From: Bdellovibrio sp.
GTDB lineage: Bacteria; Bdellovibrionota; Bacteriovoracia; Bacteriovoracales; Bacteriovoracaceae
Direction: 5' to 3'
DNA length: 64,000 nucleotides
Assembly (NCBI GenBank): GCA_016187935.1
Contig: JACPIU010000010.1
Location: 239,444 to 303,443 of the forward strand
Shown: one piece after another, positions 26,626 through 35,982 of the stretch
Numbering within the stretch: the stretch's first letter is position 1
Layout of the letters: each line of letters begins with the position of its first letter
Position numbers and translations under genes: made by a program
The notes under the pieces: model-generated
Told to the model about the DNA's origin: nothing
Databases searched by the model: none
What the model saw: the letters and a program-made list of their open reading frames with translations, nothing else

Positions 26626-27831
26626 TTATTTCCCAAAAAAACGCGCCAGCTCGGTGGTGCCTTCGATCACCATTGGCGTCGCACAACTATAGGCAAAACG
26701 AATGGCATCGTGGCAATGAATGCCAAAACTATCACCGGGTGCACTGCCGATACCTTTTTCTGCTAGGGCGTTCGAAACTTCATCAGCGTTTTTCACTCCC
26801 AGACGCTGATAAAGTTTTGGATCAACTTTGCACCAAAGATAAAAGGCACCATCGGGAGCAAAAGGGTGAAGTCCGGGAATACCAGTCAGAGCATTGAGCA
26901 TTAATTTGCGGCGCTCTCGATATTCTTTTTTCATGCCTTCAAGATGATCGATCGGAGTTCGAAGGGCAGCTATAGCGGCCCATTGAGCGATACTATTCAC
27001 GCCATTGATGGTACAACGGAGAAGTTTGGAAATTCGCTCGCGAACTGAGTCATCCAGCGTAACCAGATACCCGACGCGCAAACCGCTCATGGCGTAGGAT
27101 TTCGAAAACGAGTAAATACTAATAATTTTTCGCTGCAAGGCTTCGCCTTCAGCTCCTTGGTATTTTTCTTGTGCCAACGCGGCAATGGAAGAATGCTTAA
27201 CATCGTAGACCACATCCTCGTAAGCTTCATCGGTGACGATGAAAAGATTATGTTGTTTCGCCAACTCCATAATTTCCAGCAAGGTTTCACGGCTTGCCAC
27301 AGACCCAGTAGGGTTATGAGGGGAATTGACAAAAATGGCTTTGGTCTTCGCGCTAATTTTCGCAGCTATTTTTTTGGGATCGTAACGATATCCATCTTCA
27401 TGCGAGAGAATAACTTGTACGGGAGTGGCATCGGCCAAGCGAATATTCTCCACTGCTTCTGTCCACATGGGATCAGGAACGATGACTTCATCACCAGGAG
27501 AGAGAAGACATTGCCAGACCAGGTAAAGCGCGTGCATGGCACCATTTGTAACATAGATATAATCGGAGCTTGGGAGTTTTATTTTATTTTTCGTCTCCAG
27601 TTTAAGCTGAAGTTCTTTTTTTAATTCAGGGATCCCATCATTGGGAATATAGTGGGTCTTTCCCGTTTCCGCCGCCTGCCGGATGGCATTGATAACCTGA
27701 TCAGATACGCTGAAGCTAGGATCACCGGATTCAAAGCGGTAAACTTTTTTTCCAGTGGCTTGGGTTTTTAAGAGTCTCTCGCGGATTTGAACAATTTTAC
27801 CAAAGGAAATACGGTCGAGTTTGTTGGCCAT
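26626..27831 (-). CDS. PLP-dependent class I aminotransferase (aspartate/aromatic type)
   Basis: About 401 residues. Fold-type I landmarks: YIPNDGIPELKKEL, VTNGAMHALYLVWQ, NSPHNPTG (Asn that contacts PLP O3'), VTDEAYEDVVYD, SFSKSYAMSGLRVGY (Schiff-base Lys in SFSKS and phosphate-binding Arg) and, near the end, DAIRFAYSCA (substrate carboxylate Arg). It transfers an amino group between an amino acid and 2-oxoglutarate; exact substrate cannot be read from the sequence. ATG at 27831 is preferred over 27870 because a G-rich ribosome site precedes it and the family N-terminus starts there. Confidence 0.88.
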   Translation of the reverse strand: MANKLDRISFGKIVQIRERLLKTQATGKKVYRFESGDPSFSVSDQVINAIRQAAETGKTHYIPNDGIPELKKELQLKLETKNKIKLPSSDYIYVTNGAMHALYLVWQCLLSPGDEVIVPDPMWTEAVENIRLADATPVQVILSHEDGYRYDPKKIAAKISAKTKAIFVNSPHNPTGSVASRETLLEIMELAKQHNLFIVTDEAYEDVVYDVKHSSIAALAQEKYQGAEGEALQRKIISIYSFSKSYAMSGLRVGYLVTLDDSVRERISKLLRCTINGVNSIAQWAAIAALRTPIDHLEGMKKEYRERRKLMLNALTGIPGLHPFAPDGAFYLWCKVDPKLYQRLGVKNADEVSNALAEKGIGSAPGDSFGIHCHDAIRFAYSCATPMVIEGTTELARFFGK

Positions 27832-28007
27832 GTGTGTGTCCCCCTGGGTTTGGAGTGCAGTTGCCGCCATAATATCTGAAAGTTCGACATGCGACTACAA
27901 GATTGAAGATAAAAAATAATGTTAGACAGTAAAAAATTTTTCCTCTTTTCAAATTAAACTTTGTCGTAAAGAATTAAAGGATTCCCCTTCACATTTGAGG
28001 ATCATTT

Positions 28008-28490
28008 ATGAAAATTAGTAAATCTTTTTTTAGCATCTGCATTTTAATGACCGCTTTAACCTCTCCATGCTTCGCGGCCGCGCCCAAATCTCTTGCGGAG
28101 CGCGTAGTAACGATGAATACCAATGTTAGCTTTGATGAAGAATATAATAAGGCCTTAGATGAGATGCAGCAGCTACCCGAAGCTGATAAGGCCAAATTAT
28201 CCAAAGAGTTGGGGGGGATTTTAGTAAAGGATAAATCTTCTGAGCGCCGTGCCAATGCCGCCTCGGCACTGGGTGATCTATGCAGTGTGGTTAAATCCAA
28301 TGCCGAACTATTAAGCAAATCATTTCAGGATAAGGTGGCTTCCGTCCGACAAGCTACTGTTTCAGGTCTCAAACGATGTGGTGCGACTCAACCTCAAGTT
28401 GCAGCAACTTTAAAAAAGATGCTGCAAGATAAGGATGAGTCGGTTAAAACCATGGCCAAGTTTGCTCTTGAAGAATTGGGCATCAAGTAA
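28008..28490 (+). CDS. Exported HEAT-repeat-like protein
   Basis: 160 residues. Signal peptide (FFSICILMTALTSPCFAAAPK) and a helical mature protein that reads as three to four HEAT-like pairs (RRANAASALGDLC, VASVRQATVSGLKRCG, ESVKTMAKFALEELG). HEAT repeats are protein-binding solenoids; partner unknown. GAGG ribosome site eight bases before the ATG. Stops 11 bases from the convergent next gene. Confidence 0.65.
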   Translation: MKISKSFFSICILMTALTSPCFAAAPKSLAERVVTMNTNVSFDEEYNKALDEMQQLPEADKAKLSKELGGILVKDKSSERRANAASALGDLCSVVKSNAELLSKSFQDKVASVRQATVSGLKRCGATQPQVAATLKKMLQDKDESVKTMAKFALEELGIK

Positions 28491-28501
28491 GGGCCCTAAG
28501 T

Positions 28502-29101
28502 CTAATTGCAGGGACCGACGTATTCAGTAATAATATTTTCAATATTTTGCTTGCCTGTGAATGCTCCAAGTGCGCTACGATCTGTGGCCCCTTCGAGAGT
28601 AACAAGCGTTGATCGTCTAGCTATGAGGTAGTGGTAGAGAACTTGGTGATTTCCATACACTGTTCTGTATTCCACGCGACAAATGCGTCGGCCATAGGGA
28701 TCAATGGTGCAAACTTGCACTGGACGTTGATAAGTACAACTCTCGTAACGTGACTGGGTTGGGGTTCTTTCTTCTTCGGTGGTCACTTGACCAGAGAGAT
28801 CAAAAGGTTGTTCAATTTGCGTACTTTCGTAATGGAAGCTGCCATTACGTGAGGGAACTGAATCTCGAGGAACTTCCATTTTGATTTTATGCTTTTCACC
28901 AGCTTGATCTTTGAATTTCAAAGTCATGGAAGAGCTTCTGGTGTTCAAGTCGGCATTATAATCTCCTGCTGGTACCGTCACAGACTTATTTCCCTTGGTA
29001 TAGGAAAAAGGGGTTTCAACATGAAACAATCCTTCGACACTCGCGAAGGAACTGACAAATAAAAAGGGCAGGGCCACGAGCAAACATTTCAAAAATTGCA
29101 T
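28502..29101 (-). CDS. Secreted hypothetical protein with Cys-rich C-terminus
   Basis: 199 residues from the ATG at 29101 (AAGGAG seven bases upstream). Signal peptide MQFLKCLLVALPFLFVSSFAS. The mature part is beta-rich (FHVETPFSYTKGNKSVTVPAG, SMTLKFKDQAG) with a Cys-containing YESCTYQRPVQVCTIDPYGRRIC segment that likely forms disulfides, and a final Cys at the C-terminus. No family recognised. Confidence 0.55.
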   Translation of the reverse strand: MQFLKCLLVALPFLFVSSFASVEGLFHVETPFSYTKGNKSVTVPAGDYNADLNTRSSSMTLKFKDQAGEKHKIKMEVPRDSVPSRNGSFHYESTQIEQPFDLSGQVTTEEERTPTQSRYESCTYQRPVQVCTIDPYGRRICRVEYRTVYGNHQVLYHYLIARRSTLVTLEGATDRSALGAFTGKQNIENIITEYVGPCN

Positions 29102-29306
29102 AACAAACTCCTTTGCAAAAATGCAGGTTAAAACAGTTTGTGAATTAGCGCGATTATATGTTGCTAGAGAGGGCACTTCCAAGGGAATGCAATCAAAATG
29201 GTTTGAAATCCACGAATAGTAAGATTTTTTTAGGATGACCGAGTAGGTATATCTGGTTTGTCGATGATTTGTTTACTCGGGAAAACGCTCTTTTCTCTTT
29301 TCAAGT

Positions 29307-30254
29307 CTAGATGGCGATTTTGATTGCCTCGAAGGCCTTTCGATAATTTCCTTTTTTGTAAATTCCTGCCAATGCATTCAAGGCAAGTTTTCGGGCATCA
29401 ACGGAAAACGAGGCTTCGATCACATGGCCGATATATTCTTCCGCCACGATAAGCATGGCCGGCAAGATGGGGATACTTAGCTCATTCACTCTGCCTGGAA
29501 AGCCCTTATTATCAGGGCGTTCGTGATGACACTCAATCATGACCAATACATCGGGACTGAAATCACGGCAGCCATCTTTCGTTAGCAGTTCCACTGTCCC
29601 CTTTGGATGATTGTAGACCTCTGCGGGTAAATTTTTGGGGCCTTCACGACATTGCGCGATGCTGACAAAATCTTCAGGGGAAAGGAGGATGTCACGCAAG
29701 AGCAGGGCCTGCATGACGTGTTCTTTGACCGTGTCTGATTTCCACTCCAGTGTATCAAGCATGGAGACTGCAACTGATCCAACAAATAATGATCGAATGT
29801 ATTCACTACAACAGTTTCCTTTATATTTGTTGAAAAATTCCTTGGTCAGCATGTGCTTGGAAATAAACTCGCCCGATTTTTTTGCCAATTCCATGGCCAG
29901 ATCAACCGAAATTTTTGATACCCCTCCCCTGATCAAAGAAGCTTTTAGCACATTAAAGGAATTTTGTAGTATTTCCAGCTTTTCTTCAGGCGAAGTGTCA
30001 TGTTTAAAAAATTTGGTGGTAAGCTCTTTGTTTACCATTTGCAAAAATTTTAAATAATCATCCTTCAAAGCAAAGATCTCTTTCACCCCTTTTTCCATAT
30101 AATGGGACAGTAACTCCTTCAGATCGTCGTTGGCGTTACTGATGCGAACCAGCTTGTCATCGGAAAGGCGCAGAAACAGATCAAATGGAACTTCTCCACC
30201 AAACTTTTGAATAGTCTCAATCGGTACGCGACTATACTCTGGTTTTTCTGGCAT
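29307..30254 (-). CDS. Degenerate HD-GYP-like protein
   Basis: 315 residues. The C-terminal half follows the HD-GYP plan: a helix with LLLRDILL (184-191) where active enzymes have a metal-binding HD, YNHPKG (His216), CHHERPDNKGFPG (HHE 243-245 and GFP instead of GYP at 251-253) and SIPILPAMLIVAEEY. HD-GYP proteins hydrolyse c-di-GMP. Here the first-metal His is Arg, so activity is doubtful and a sensory or structural role is more likely; such decayed HD-GYP proteins are known in Bdellovibrio. The N-terminal 140 residues are a helical region without known domain. Possible regulation unknown. Confidence 0.75.
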   Translation of the reverse strand: MPEKPEYSRVPIETIQKFGGEVPFDLFLRLSDDKLVRISNANDDLKELLSHYMEKGVKEIFALKDDYLKFLQMVNKELTTKFFKHDTSPEEKLEILQNSFNVLKASLIRGGVSKISVDLAMELAKKSGEFISKHMLTKEFFNKYKGNCCSEYIRSLFVGSVAVSMLDTLEWKSDTVKEHVMQALLLRDILLSPEDFVSIAQCREGPKNLPAEVYNHPKGTVELLTKDGCRDFSPDVLVMIECHHERPDNKGFPGRVNELSIPILPAMLIVAEEYIGHVIEASFSVDARKLALNALAGIYKKGNYRKAFEAIKIAI

Positions 30255-30472
30255 TCTGTTATGGTTAACTACTTTTCTCTTTGAGGCAATGGGTCCTTAA
30301 AAATCATATAGTTATCTTTTTACTGTTTTTCAGAAAGATTGCAGAAAAGAATTTTTGCCAGACATTATTGCCAAGTTGGGGAGGATGAAAACAGAGCGAT
30401 AAAAAGAGTTTATAAGTCACAAAAATGTGCTAATGTCCCGCGTCTTTTGTTTCCTTGTTTAAGGAGTGCAGT

Positions 30473-31315
30473 ATGAAAAAAATGATCCTTTTTATCATCA
30501 CTCTTATGTTTCAACCCGCTTTTGCTTGGGGACCTACCGGCCATCGCGTGGTGGGAGAACTGGCCCAGAATTATTTAACTCTCAAGGCCCAAGTCGCTGT
30601 AGGGCGAATATTGAAAGGGCAATCACTCGCGCGCGTTGCCAATTGGCCTGATGAAATCAAATCTGATTCCACTTATGCCTATACTTATAGCTGGCATTAC
30701 ACCGAATGGGCCGATGGACAGGATCAATTCGATCCAAACAAAGTGACTGGCATTCTTGTGGCGGCAATTGAAGAAAATATCAAGCTTTTAAAAAATTCAG
30801 AAACAAATGCGGAAACCAAGGTTTTTGCTTTAAAATTTTTAATTCATTTGATTGGTGATATTCACCAGCCGCTGCATGTAGGTAATGGCCTCGATCGTGG
30901 CGGCAATGATTGTAAAGTGACTTATCATAATGTCGCCACCAACCTGCATGCTTTATGGGATGAAAGTATGATTGACTTTACCCATTTAAGTTTTACCGAA
31001 TGGGTTTCTTTTTTAAACGTATTAACCGCCGAAGAGATCGCCAGCATGCAAAAAGGAACGGTGCTTGACTGGGCCCAGGAATCAAAGCTGCTGCGCGCAC
31101 AAATTTATCCTGCAGAAGTTACCGCAGATCCAGCGTCTAATTTGCCTCAAGTCCCGGGCCTGAAAAATTATTGTAATAAAGCGCAAGATCTCCCTGCCAC
31201 TTCAATCCCAAAGCTTGGTTATAATTACAGCTATCAGTTTAAACCAATGCTGGAAAAACGCCTGACAGAGGCCGGTTTGCGTTTGGCCATGACTCTCAAT
31301 GCGATTTTTGAGTAA
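30473..31315 (+). CDS. Secreted S1/P1-type single-strand nuclease
   Basis: 280 residues. The signal peptide ends at FAFA, with mature protein starting WGPTGHRVVGEL, so the mature N-terminal Trp is the first zinc ligand. Further zinc residues are in the SWHYTEW, HLIGDIHQPLHVG and NLHALWDE segments, giving the three-zinc site. These enzymes cut single-stranded DNA and RNA outside the cell and have a 3'-nucleotidase activity; in a predatory or scavenging bacterium this would recycle nucleotides. AAGGAG lies six bases before the ATG at 30473. Confidence 0.9.
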   Translation: MKKMILFIITLMFQPAFAWGPTGHRVVGELAQNYLTLKAQVAVGRILKGQSLARVANWPDEIKSDSTYAYTYSWHYTEWADGQDQFDPNKVTGILVAAIEENIKLLKNSETNAETKVFALKFLIHLIGDIHQPLHVGNGLDRGGNDCKVTYHNVATNLHALWDESMIDFTHLSFTEWVSFLNVLTAEEIASMQKGTVLDWAQESKLLRAQIYPAEVTADPASNLPQVPGLKNYCNKAQDLPATSIPKLGYNYSYQFKPMLEKRLTEAGLRLAMTLNAIFE

Positions 31316-31453
31316 CATTTCTGTGACTTTAACTGCTCTCAATCTCTTGCCGTGTGATTGAACACAGTTAATCCTGCGCGAAATAATTTCTACCCAAAAT
31401 TTGCCAAATATTTTGTTCAATTCCAAGATAAATATGTTCTATAATGAATTATT

Positions 31454-32332
31454 ATGAAAAATACTATAAAAGAAACAACCATTGAGAAGAATCTCAGCGA
31501 ATCTTCGATTCGCTTGAATACCGGACGTGTTTTTTACGCCATAAGAAAGTTTCATGGTTATGGTCAGTCTGAATTGGCCAAAGAGTTTAATCTTTCACAG
31601 TCAAACATCTCCAAAATTGAAAACGGCATTTTAGCGCCTGATTTATTTTTTTGGATGGAATTCACTCGCGCTTTTAAAGTCCAAGATCCCAACTGCTTTT
31701 ACTACGGCAGTGCCGAGATTGAGGACATTCCTAGGCTAGGTAAAGTGGAGATGTCTTTTTATAAGCGAAGTGGACTTAAAATTCCCAAGCACTATTTCAG
31801 TATTCCTCTTATGACTTCGCGGAAAATTCGCCCTCTGATTGAGGTCTTCGAAAAAACACTGACGAAAGAATGGAATAAATTTCTTAGTGACAGCAAAATT
31901 CCAGGTGCCATTTTCGATATCTTAAATTTTCCTATTCCGACCCTTTTGGTGAAGGATGTGGCCGATTTTTTTCAGAAACATGCCGTGAAATTAGATTTTG
32001 CTGCTGATCTGAATTTAATGACTCAAGCGAATCATGGTCTCATCTTTGATGATTACGCTCATGCCTCGACACCAGTTCACATGTTGAAATATTTCATTCA
32101 AAAACAACGGGAATACGGCATTGGCCTGGAGTATTCAATTGCAGAAGAAAAAGGCAATGAATTAACGGTCCATGTTCATGTTTCACCACAGTTAATAAAT
32201 TTTCTTTCCAAACAAAATCAAGATATGACCACAAATAAGCTTTTCAATTTCTCAGCACAATACCCCTTATACTTGATGAGAACGAGAGTGCCACAGGTCA
32301 ACCCGAAGGTCGTGATCCTTCCGCAAAAGTAA
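31454..32332 (+). CDS. XRE-family transcriptional regulator with unknown C-terminal domain
   Basis: 292 residues. An XRE helix-turn-helix occupies about 25-80 (YGQSELAKEFNLSQSNISKIENGILAPD). The C-terminal 200 residues are a conserved-looking globular region (PLMTSRKIRPLIEVFEKTL, VHVHVSPQLINFLSK) that I do not recognise; it could bind a ligand or multimerise. Such large XRE proteins are common in Bdellovibrionota. Monocistronic. The ORF is followed by a long hairpin (32399-32484). Confidence 0.7.
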   Translation: MKNTIKETTIEKNLSESSIRLNTGRVFYAIRKFHGYGQSELAKEFNLSQSNISKIENGILAPDLFFWMEFTRAFKVQDPNCFYYGSAEIEDIPRLGKVEMSFYKRSGLKIPKHYFSIPLMTSRKIRPLIEVFEKTLTKEWNKFLSDSKIPGAIFDILNFPIPTLLVKDVADFFQKHAVKLDFAADLNLMTQANHGLIFDDYAHASTPVHMLKYFIQKQREYGIGLEYSIAEEKGNELTVHVHVSPQLINFLSKQNQDMTTNKLFNFSAQYPLYLMRTRVPQVNPKVVILPQK

Positions 32333-32398
32333 AAGACAAGTTTATTTATTTCTGGGTGCGATTCTTAAAAAGAACATTTTTAGGTATTTTCAATTTGG

Positions 32399-32484
32399 AA
32401 ACAGGTTGGAGCGGGACCGTTGCAAAAGGGAGTTGTTTTTGGGGTCTTGTTTTGGAAAGGTCTTGGTTCCGCTCCAATCTGTTT
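32399..32484. other. Long imperfect hairpin between converging genes
   Basis: A 20-base arm at 32399-32418 (AAACAGGTTGGAGCGGGACC) pairs with 32465-32484, the two differences being G.U-compatible when read as RNA in the plus direction. The 46-base loop is rich in G/T runs. It lies between the XRE regulator (plus) and the permease (minus), with TTTTCTTG immediately after the right arm. It may be a bidirectional terminator or a structured RNA. Confidence 0.5.
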
Positions 32485-32597
32485 TCTTGTAGGGTTAAAT
32501 CCATTCTAACTTCCGTTTGGGCGCCAAAATAGGGAAGAAAAATGGCTGAAGCTAGACTTTAACTGGTCGTAATTGCGAAGATTTTGGGCCTTCCACA

Positions 32598-33935
32598 CTA
32601 GGCTACGTGTCGCATGGTCTCGGCGATGACTGTTCGGGCGGCCTTTCGAGAAACTAACCATGAAACGCCCAGGGTAATAAGGCATAAGACAATCATACTG
32701 GAAAACCAGGTTGAAAAGTCCAAAGAGATTCGCACTGGTAAGGCGGCAGAGAGGATTCCCGCTTTAAAGGTAAGGCCGGCATGTGAGATGATAAGGCCTA
32801 AGAGAACCGTCAGAATTAAACCAGCGATACAAGAAAATACGCCGATAAAAAAACCTTCCGAAGAAAACATTAAAATAATATCGCTTCTGCGAAAGCCGAT
32901 ACTTCGTAATGTTCCAATTTCACGAATGCGTTCATTGATACTCTTCATCATGGTATTGGCGACTGACATGGCGGCAATGACGGCCACGACACTAAGAAAG
33001 AGATTGCGGAAGGTGGAAAGAATCTCCATTCCACCACGTGCAGTGGCGGCAACGGAATGATCCAGCCATCGAACGGCATCAAAATGCTTGTTTTGTTTTT
33101 TCGCTTCCGCTTGAAACTCGCGGATGAAAGGAAAAATATCGGAATGATTTTTCAATAAAATAGACACACGAGAAACGCGATCACTATCCACCAGTCTTTG
33201 GGCCGTCTCTAGGGGCATGACCACGATCCGATTATTATATTCTCGCAGTTGAATATCCACCATCCCTCCCACCATGAGATTGACGGCATTCACCTGAATA
33301 TGCTCGGTCGTAACCGAAAGCTGTAAATTGGGATTCTGACACGAGAAGGGGCGTTCTTCTGCTATCAACGAACCATCCGAATTATAATTGACATTGAAAT
33401 CATCAGGCAGCTCACAATCCAAATGTCGTGCCAGACCACTCCCAAGAAGAATCACAGGTTTTTCAAACATATAGAGCGGTTTACCGGCAACCGCATCCCA
33501 TTTCCAGCGCTCGCCACGAAACTTGAGCCCTTCTTGCACGTCATATCCAAGGGCGGCAAAGACAGTGCTGATGCGGCCATTAGACGCCAGACCCATAAAT
33601 GAAAGGAAACGCATCGAAGCCGATACGCGCTTATTTTTTTCTACGAAAGATTTAATAAAGTCTTGTTCCTGCACTGACAAAGTATCGGTCCATGGGTCCT
33701 CACTGGTCGATTTACTGGCACCTTGTTTTTCGATCACCACATGCCCGAGCATCCCACGATTAATATAGCGATCCACCATTTCCTTATTCATATCATTGAT
33801 AAAGCCATCAAAGAGTGAAACAGCGGAAAAACCGGCCGCGATGGCCAGCATTGTAGCAAGGCTGTGACGCCAATTCAGGAGCACATTTCGGAAGGCCAAG
33901 AGAAGCATCACGCGAATGCGAGGGCGATCAGTCAT
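32598..33935 (-). CDS. FtsX/MacB-like ABC transporter permease (second permease of operon)
   Basis: 445 residues. An N-terminal transmembrane segment (SLATMLAIAAGFSAVSLFDGF), a large periplasmic MacB-type domain, then three C-terminal membrane segments (LFLSVVAVIAAMSVANTMM, FFIGVFSCIAGLILTVLLGLI, WFSSMIVLCLITLGVSWLV) with the FtsX motif INERIREIGTLRSIGFRRSDI. Permeases of this type use ATP for mechanotransmission: lipoprotein release (LolCE) or efflux (MacB). Last gene of the operon OM protein, ATPase, permease, LolA-like protein, permease. Confidence 0.8.
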   Translation of the reverse strand: MTDRPRIRVMLLLAFRNVLLNWRHSLATMLAIAAGFSAVSLFDGFINDMNKEMVDRYINRGMLGHVVIEKQGASKSTSEDPWTDTLSVQEQDFIKSFVEKNKRVSASMRFLSFMGLASNGRISTVFAALGYDVQEGLKFRGERWKWDAVAGKPLYMFEKPVILLGSGLARHLDCELPDDFNVNYNSDGSLIAEERPFSCQNPNLQLSVTTEHIQVNAVNLMVGGMVDIQLREYNNRIVVMPLETAQRLVDSDRVSRVSILLKNHSDIFPFIREFQAEAKKQNKHFDAVRWLDHSVAATARGGMEILSTFRNLFLSVVAVIAAMSVANTMMKSINERIREIGTLRSIGFRRSDIILMFSSEGFFIGVFSCIAGLILTVLLGLIISHAGLTFKAGILSAALPVRISLDFSTWFSSMIVLCLITLGVSWLVSRKAARTVIAETMRHVA

Positions 33936-33943
33936 TGTATCAC

Positions 33944-34690
33944 CTACCGAATTAAATTGTTCACATTAAAGATACTGGTGGGATGTGAGGCCTCAGTGGG
34001 GTTTTTATAACGAATCGTTGTTTCGTTGTTGGCATTATTGGCGTCACGTATAATCATTTCACTGACAAAGGGGTAGGCCACGCCGGCAATCTTTATGATG
34101 TTACCGTATTTAAAGGTTGCCGTCTTAAAGACATCGCCAGAGACGGTTAAATACTCGGCCTTGACTCCCAGCTTTTGCGATTTCGAAATCCAATATCGAA
34201 TTTTGTCGTAAGTCACATTTTTGGCCTTGGCCACCAGTTCAAGCTTGAATGTTTTATTCCCATCGACGACCTCTTCACCCAAAATTGTGCCATCGTAGTC
34301 ACGAAAATATTGAGTCGAGGCGATGTCTCCATTCGCGGCCTGGCCCATCAGCTTTTGACGAGCTGAAATGCTGACTGGTTTTTTCAGTCCCGGTTTATAG
34401 AACCAAAGAATACGATCATTAAAAATAATAACCTCGCCTTTTTGCCTTGGTGGTGAAGTCACTTCGGCCAAAGCATCGTTCCCCCGGCACTTGATTTGAT
34501 ATACCGCCTGACTGGTCATTTCATTTTCTTTTGTCTCGATATCAGCGGTCCAATTAATACCTTCAAGAGAGACCGCCGCCCCTCGTCCTCGATCACTGGA
34601 TTTCAGTAAATCCTCGGCCGATATCGTGGGCGAAGCCGCATTGGCGGCTGAATACAGTAGTCCTAGCATGAGTAAAATTTTAGAAATCAT
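33944..34690 (-). CDS. Periplasmic LolA-like outer-membrane lipoprotein-sorting protein
   Basis: 248 residues. Signal peptide ISKILLMLGLLYSAANA, then the PF17131-type LolA-like fold: IKCRGNDALAEVTSP, IIFNDRILWFYKPGLKKPV, YDKIRYWISKSQKLGVKAEYL. LolA-like proteins shuttle lipidated molecules across the periplasm. It overlaps the first permease gene by an ATGA and sits eight bases before the second permease, so it works with them. A hydrophobic-cargo shuttle (lipoprotein or lipopeptide) is implied. Confidence 0.75.
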   Translation of the reverse strand: MISKILLMLGLLYSAANAASPTISAEDLLKSSDRGRGAAVSLEGINWTADIETKENEMTSQAVYQIKCRGNDALAEVTSPPRQKGEVIIFNDRILWFYKPGLKKPVSISARQKLMGQAANGDIASTQYFRDYDGTILGEEVVDGNKTFKLELVAKAKNVTYDKIRYWISKSQKLGVKAEYLTVSGDVFKTATFKYGNIIKIAGVAYPFVSEMIIRDANNANNETTIRYKNPTEASHPTSIFNVNNLIR

Positions 34691-35982
34691 CTTCTGATCC
34701 CTCCTAACAAATCGGCCACGCGCATTCGCAGAGTTCTTCGAACCGCGAAATATGTGGTGAGTAAAGTTAAAAGTAAAATAATTGCACCGGATTTAAATAA
34801 GAATGGCGTGCTGGCGACTAAGCGCAATTGCAGTCCATCGGGAACACCGGGCGGATAATAGATTATTTTCGCGGCGTTAATTGAGTAGATGGAAATATAT
34901 CCAAGCACGGCCCCAACGATCAGCGAGACGATAGCAAGCCAACATGATTCATTGACGAACAGGCGAGAGACTTGGGAGCGACGGAATCCCACCGAGCGAT
35001 ACATTCCGATTTCCTGCAAGCGCTCAACCACAGTCATCGTGGTGGAGTTGAGCACTGAAAAACTAATAATGCTGGCGAGGACTATTCCAATGAAGGTGAC
35101 CAGAGAATTGAGAAATTGCATTGTGCCGGTGTAATAGGGGGACAAGCGCTCTTCATCCCAAGCGAGCACTTCAACATCAATGCCGCTGTCCTTAAGTTTT
35201 GAAGTTAAGCGTTTTGCCACTTTTTTAACTTGGCCAGGATCTTTGAGCCAAATCGAATATCGTCCAACGCTTTCTGTATCGAACAACTGTTGCAGTCTTT
35301 TATAACCGATATAGATGGCGGAGAAATCGCTTTCCCGAAAACCGGTATTGAAATGGGCCACCACTTCGGCATCAATGGCGTTCAAAGCGCCTTGCCATGT
35401 TCCAGAGATGAGTTGCACATTGGCATCTCCGCCTTCATCATAGACAAGTTTCTTCCCCAAGCGTAAGGCCAGTCCCCCACTCAGGGCCAAAGCACCGATG
35501 TCTTCGCTATAATTCCAAAGCCCTTTTCCCTTGGAAAAATAACCGTCTTTGTTGATCCATCGTAAAACTTCCGGGTTGCTCTGCAGGCGCTGATCGATGG
35601 ATGGTTCATAACCTTGGGCAAAAAAAGGAATGGAAATCCGTCCATTGCCGATCAATCCCGCCCCTGATAGCTGTCGTTCAGAAAAGTCCACTTGAGTTTC
35701 ATTTTTTAGCGCTTGCTCAATAGCAATTTGGGCCGAATTGCTAATGCTAAATTTTCGCGGTTGGTACTGAAATTTCTCAAATCCATCACGAGCGAACATG
35801 GCCATATGTCCGGTATGCATGACATAAACGGTATAGACGCGCAGATAATTTGAAACGCGATGGACATAGCCGCCCAAAAGAAGGATACCAGCAAAGCCCA
35901 GGGCAATAGCAGACCCTGTGGCGATATTTCGCCGCGTATTTCTACCAAGATTTCGAAGGGCCAAAAACCAGAGTTGCCTCAT
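34687..35982 (-). CDS. FtsX/MacB-like ABC transporter permease (first permease of operon)
   Basis: 431 residues with the same plan as its paralogue downstream: N-terminal span (IATGSAIALGFAGILLLGGYV), periplasmic domain of about 210 residues, and three C-terminal spans (FIGIVLASIISFSVLNSTTM, LAIVSLIVGAVLGYISIY, SGAIILLLTLLTTYFAV) with VERLQEIGMYRSVGFRRSQV. The pair of different permeases mirrors LolC/LolE. Overlaps the ATPase gene by 4 bases and the LolA-like gene by 4 bases, so the three are translationally coupled. Confidence 0.8.
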   Translation of the reverse strand: MRQLWFLALRNLGRNTRRNIATGSAIALGFAGILLLGGYVHRVSNYLRVYTVYVMHTGHMAMFARDGFEKFQYQPRKFSISNSAQIAIEQALKNETQVDFSERQLSGAGLIGNGRISIPFFAQGYEPSIDQRLQSNPEVLRWINKDGYFSKGKGLWNYSEDIGALALSGGLALRLGKKLVYDEGGDANVQLISGTWQGALNAIDAEVVAHFNTGFRESDFSAIYIGYKRLQQLFDTESVGRYSIWLKDPGQVKKVAKRLTSKLKDSGIDVEVLAWDEERLSPYYTGTMQFLNSLVTFIGIVLASIISFSVLNSTTMTVVERLQEIGMYRSVGFRRSQVSRLFVNESCWLAIVSLIVGAVLGYISIYSINAAKIIYYPPGVPDGLQLRLVASTPFLFKSGAIILLLTLLTTYFAVRRTLRMRVADLLGGIRR

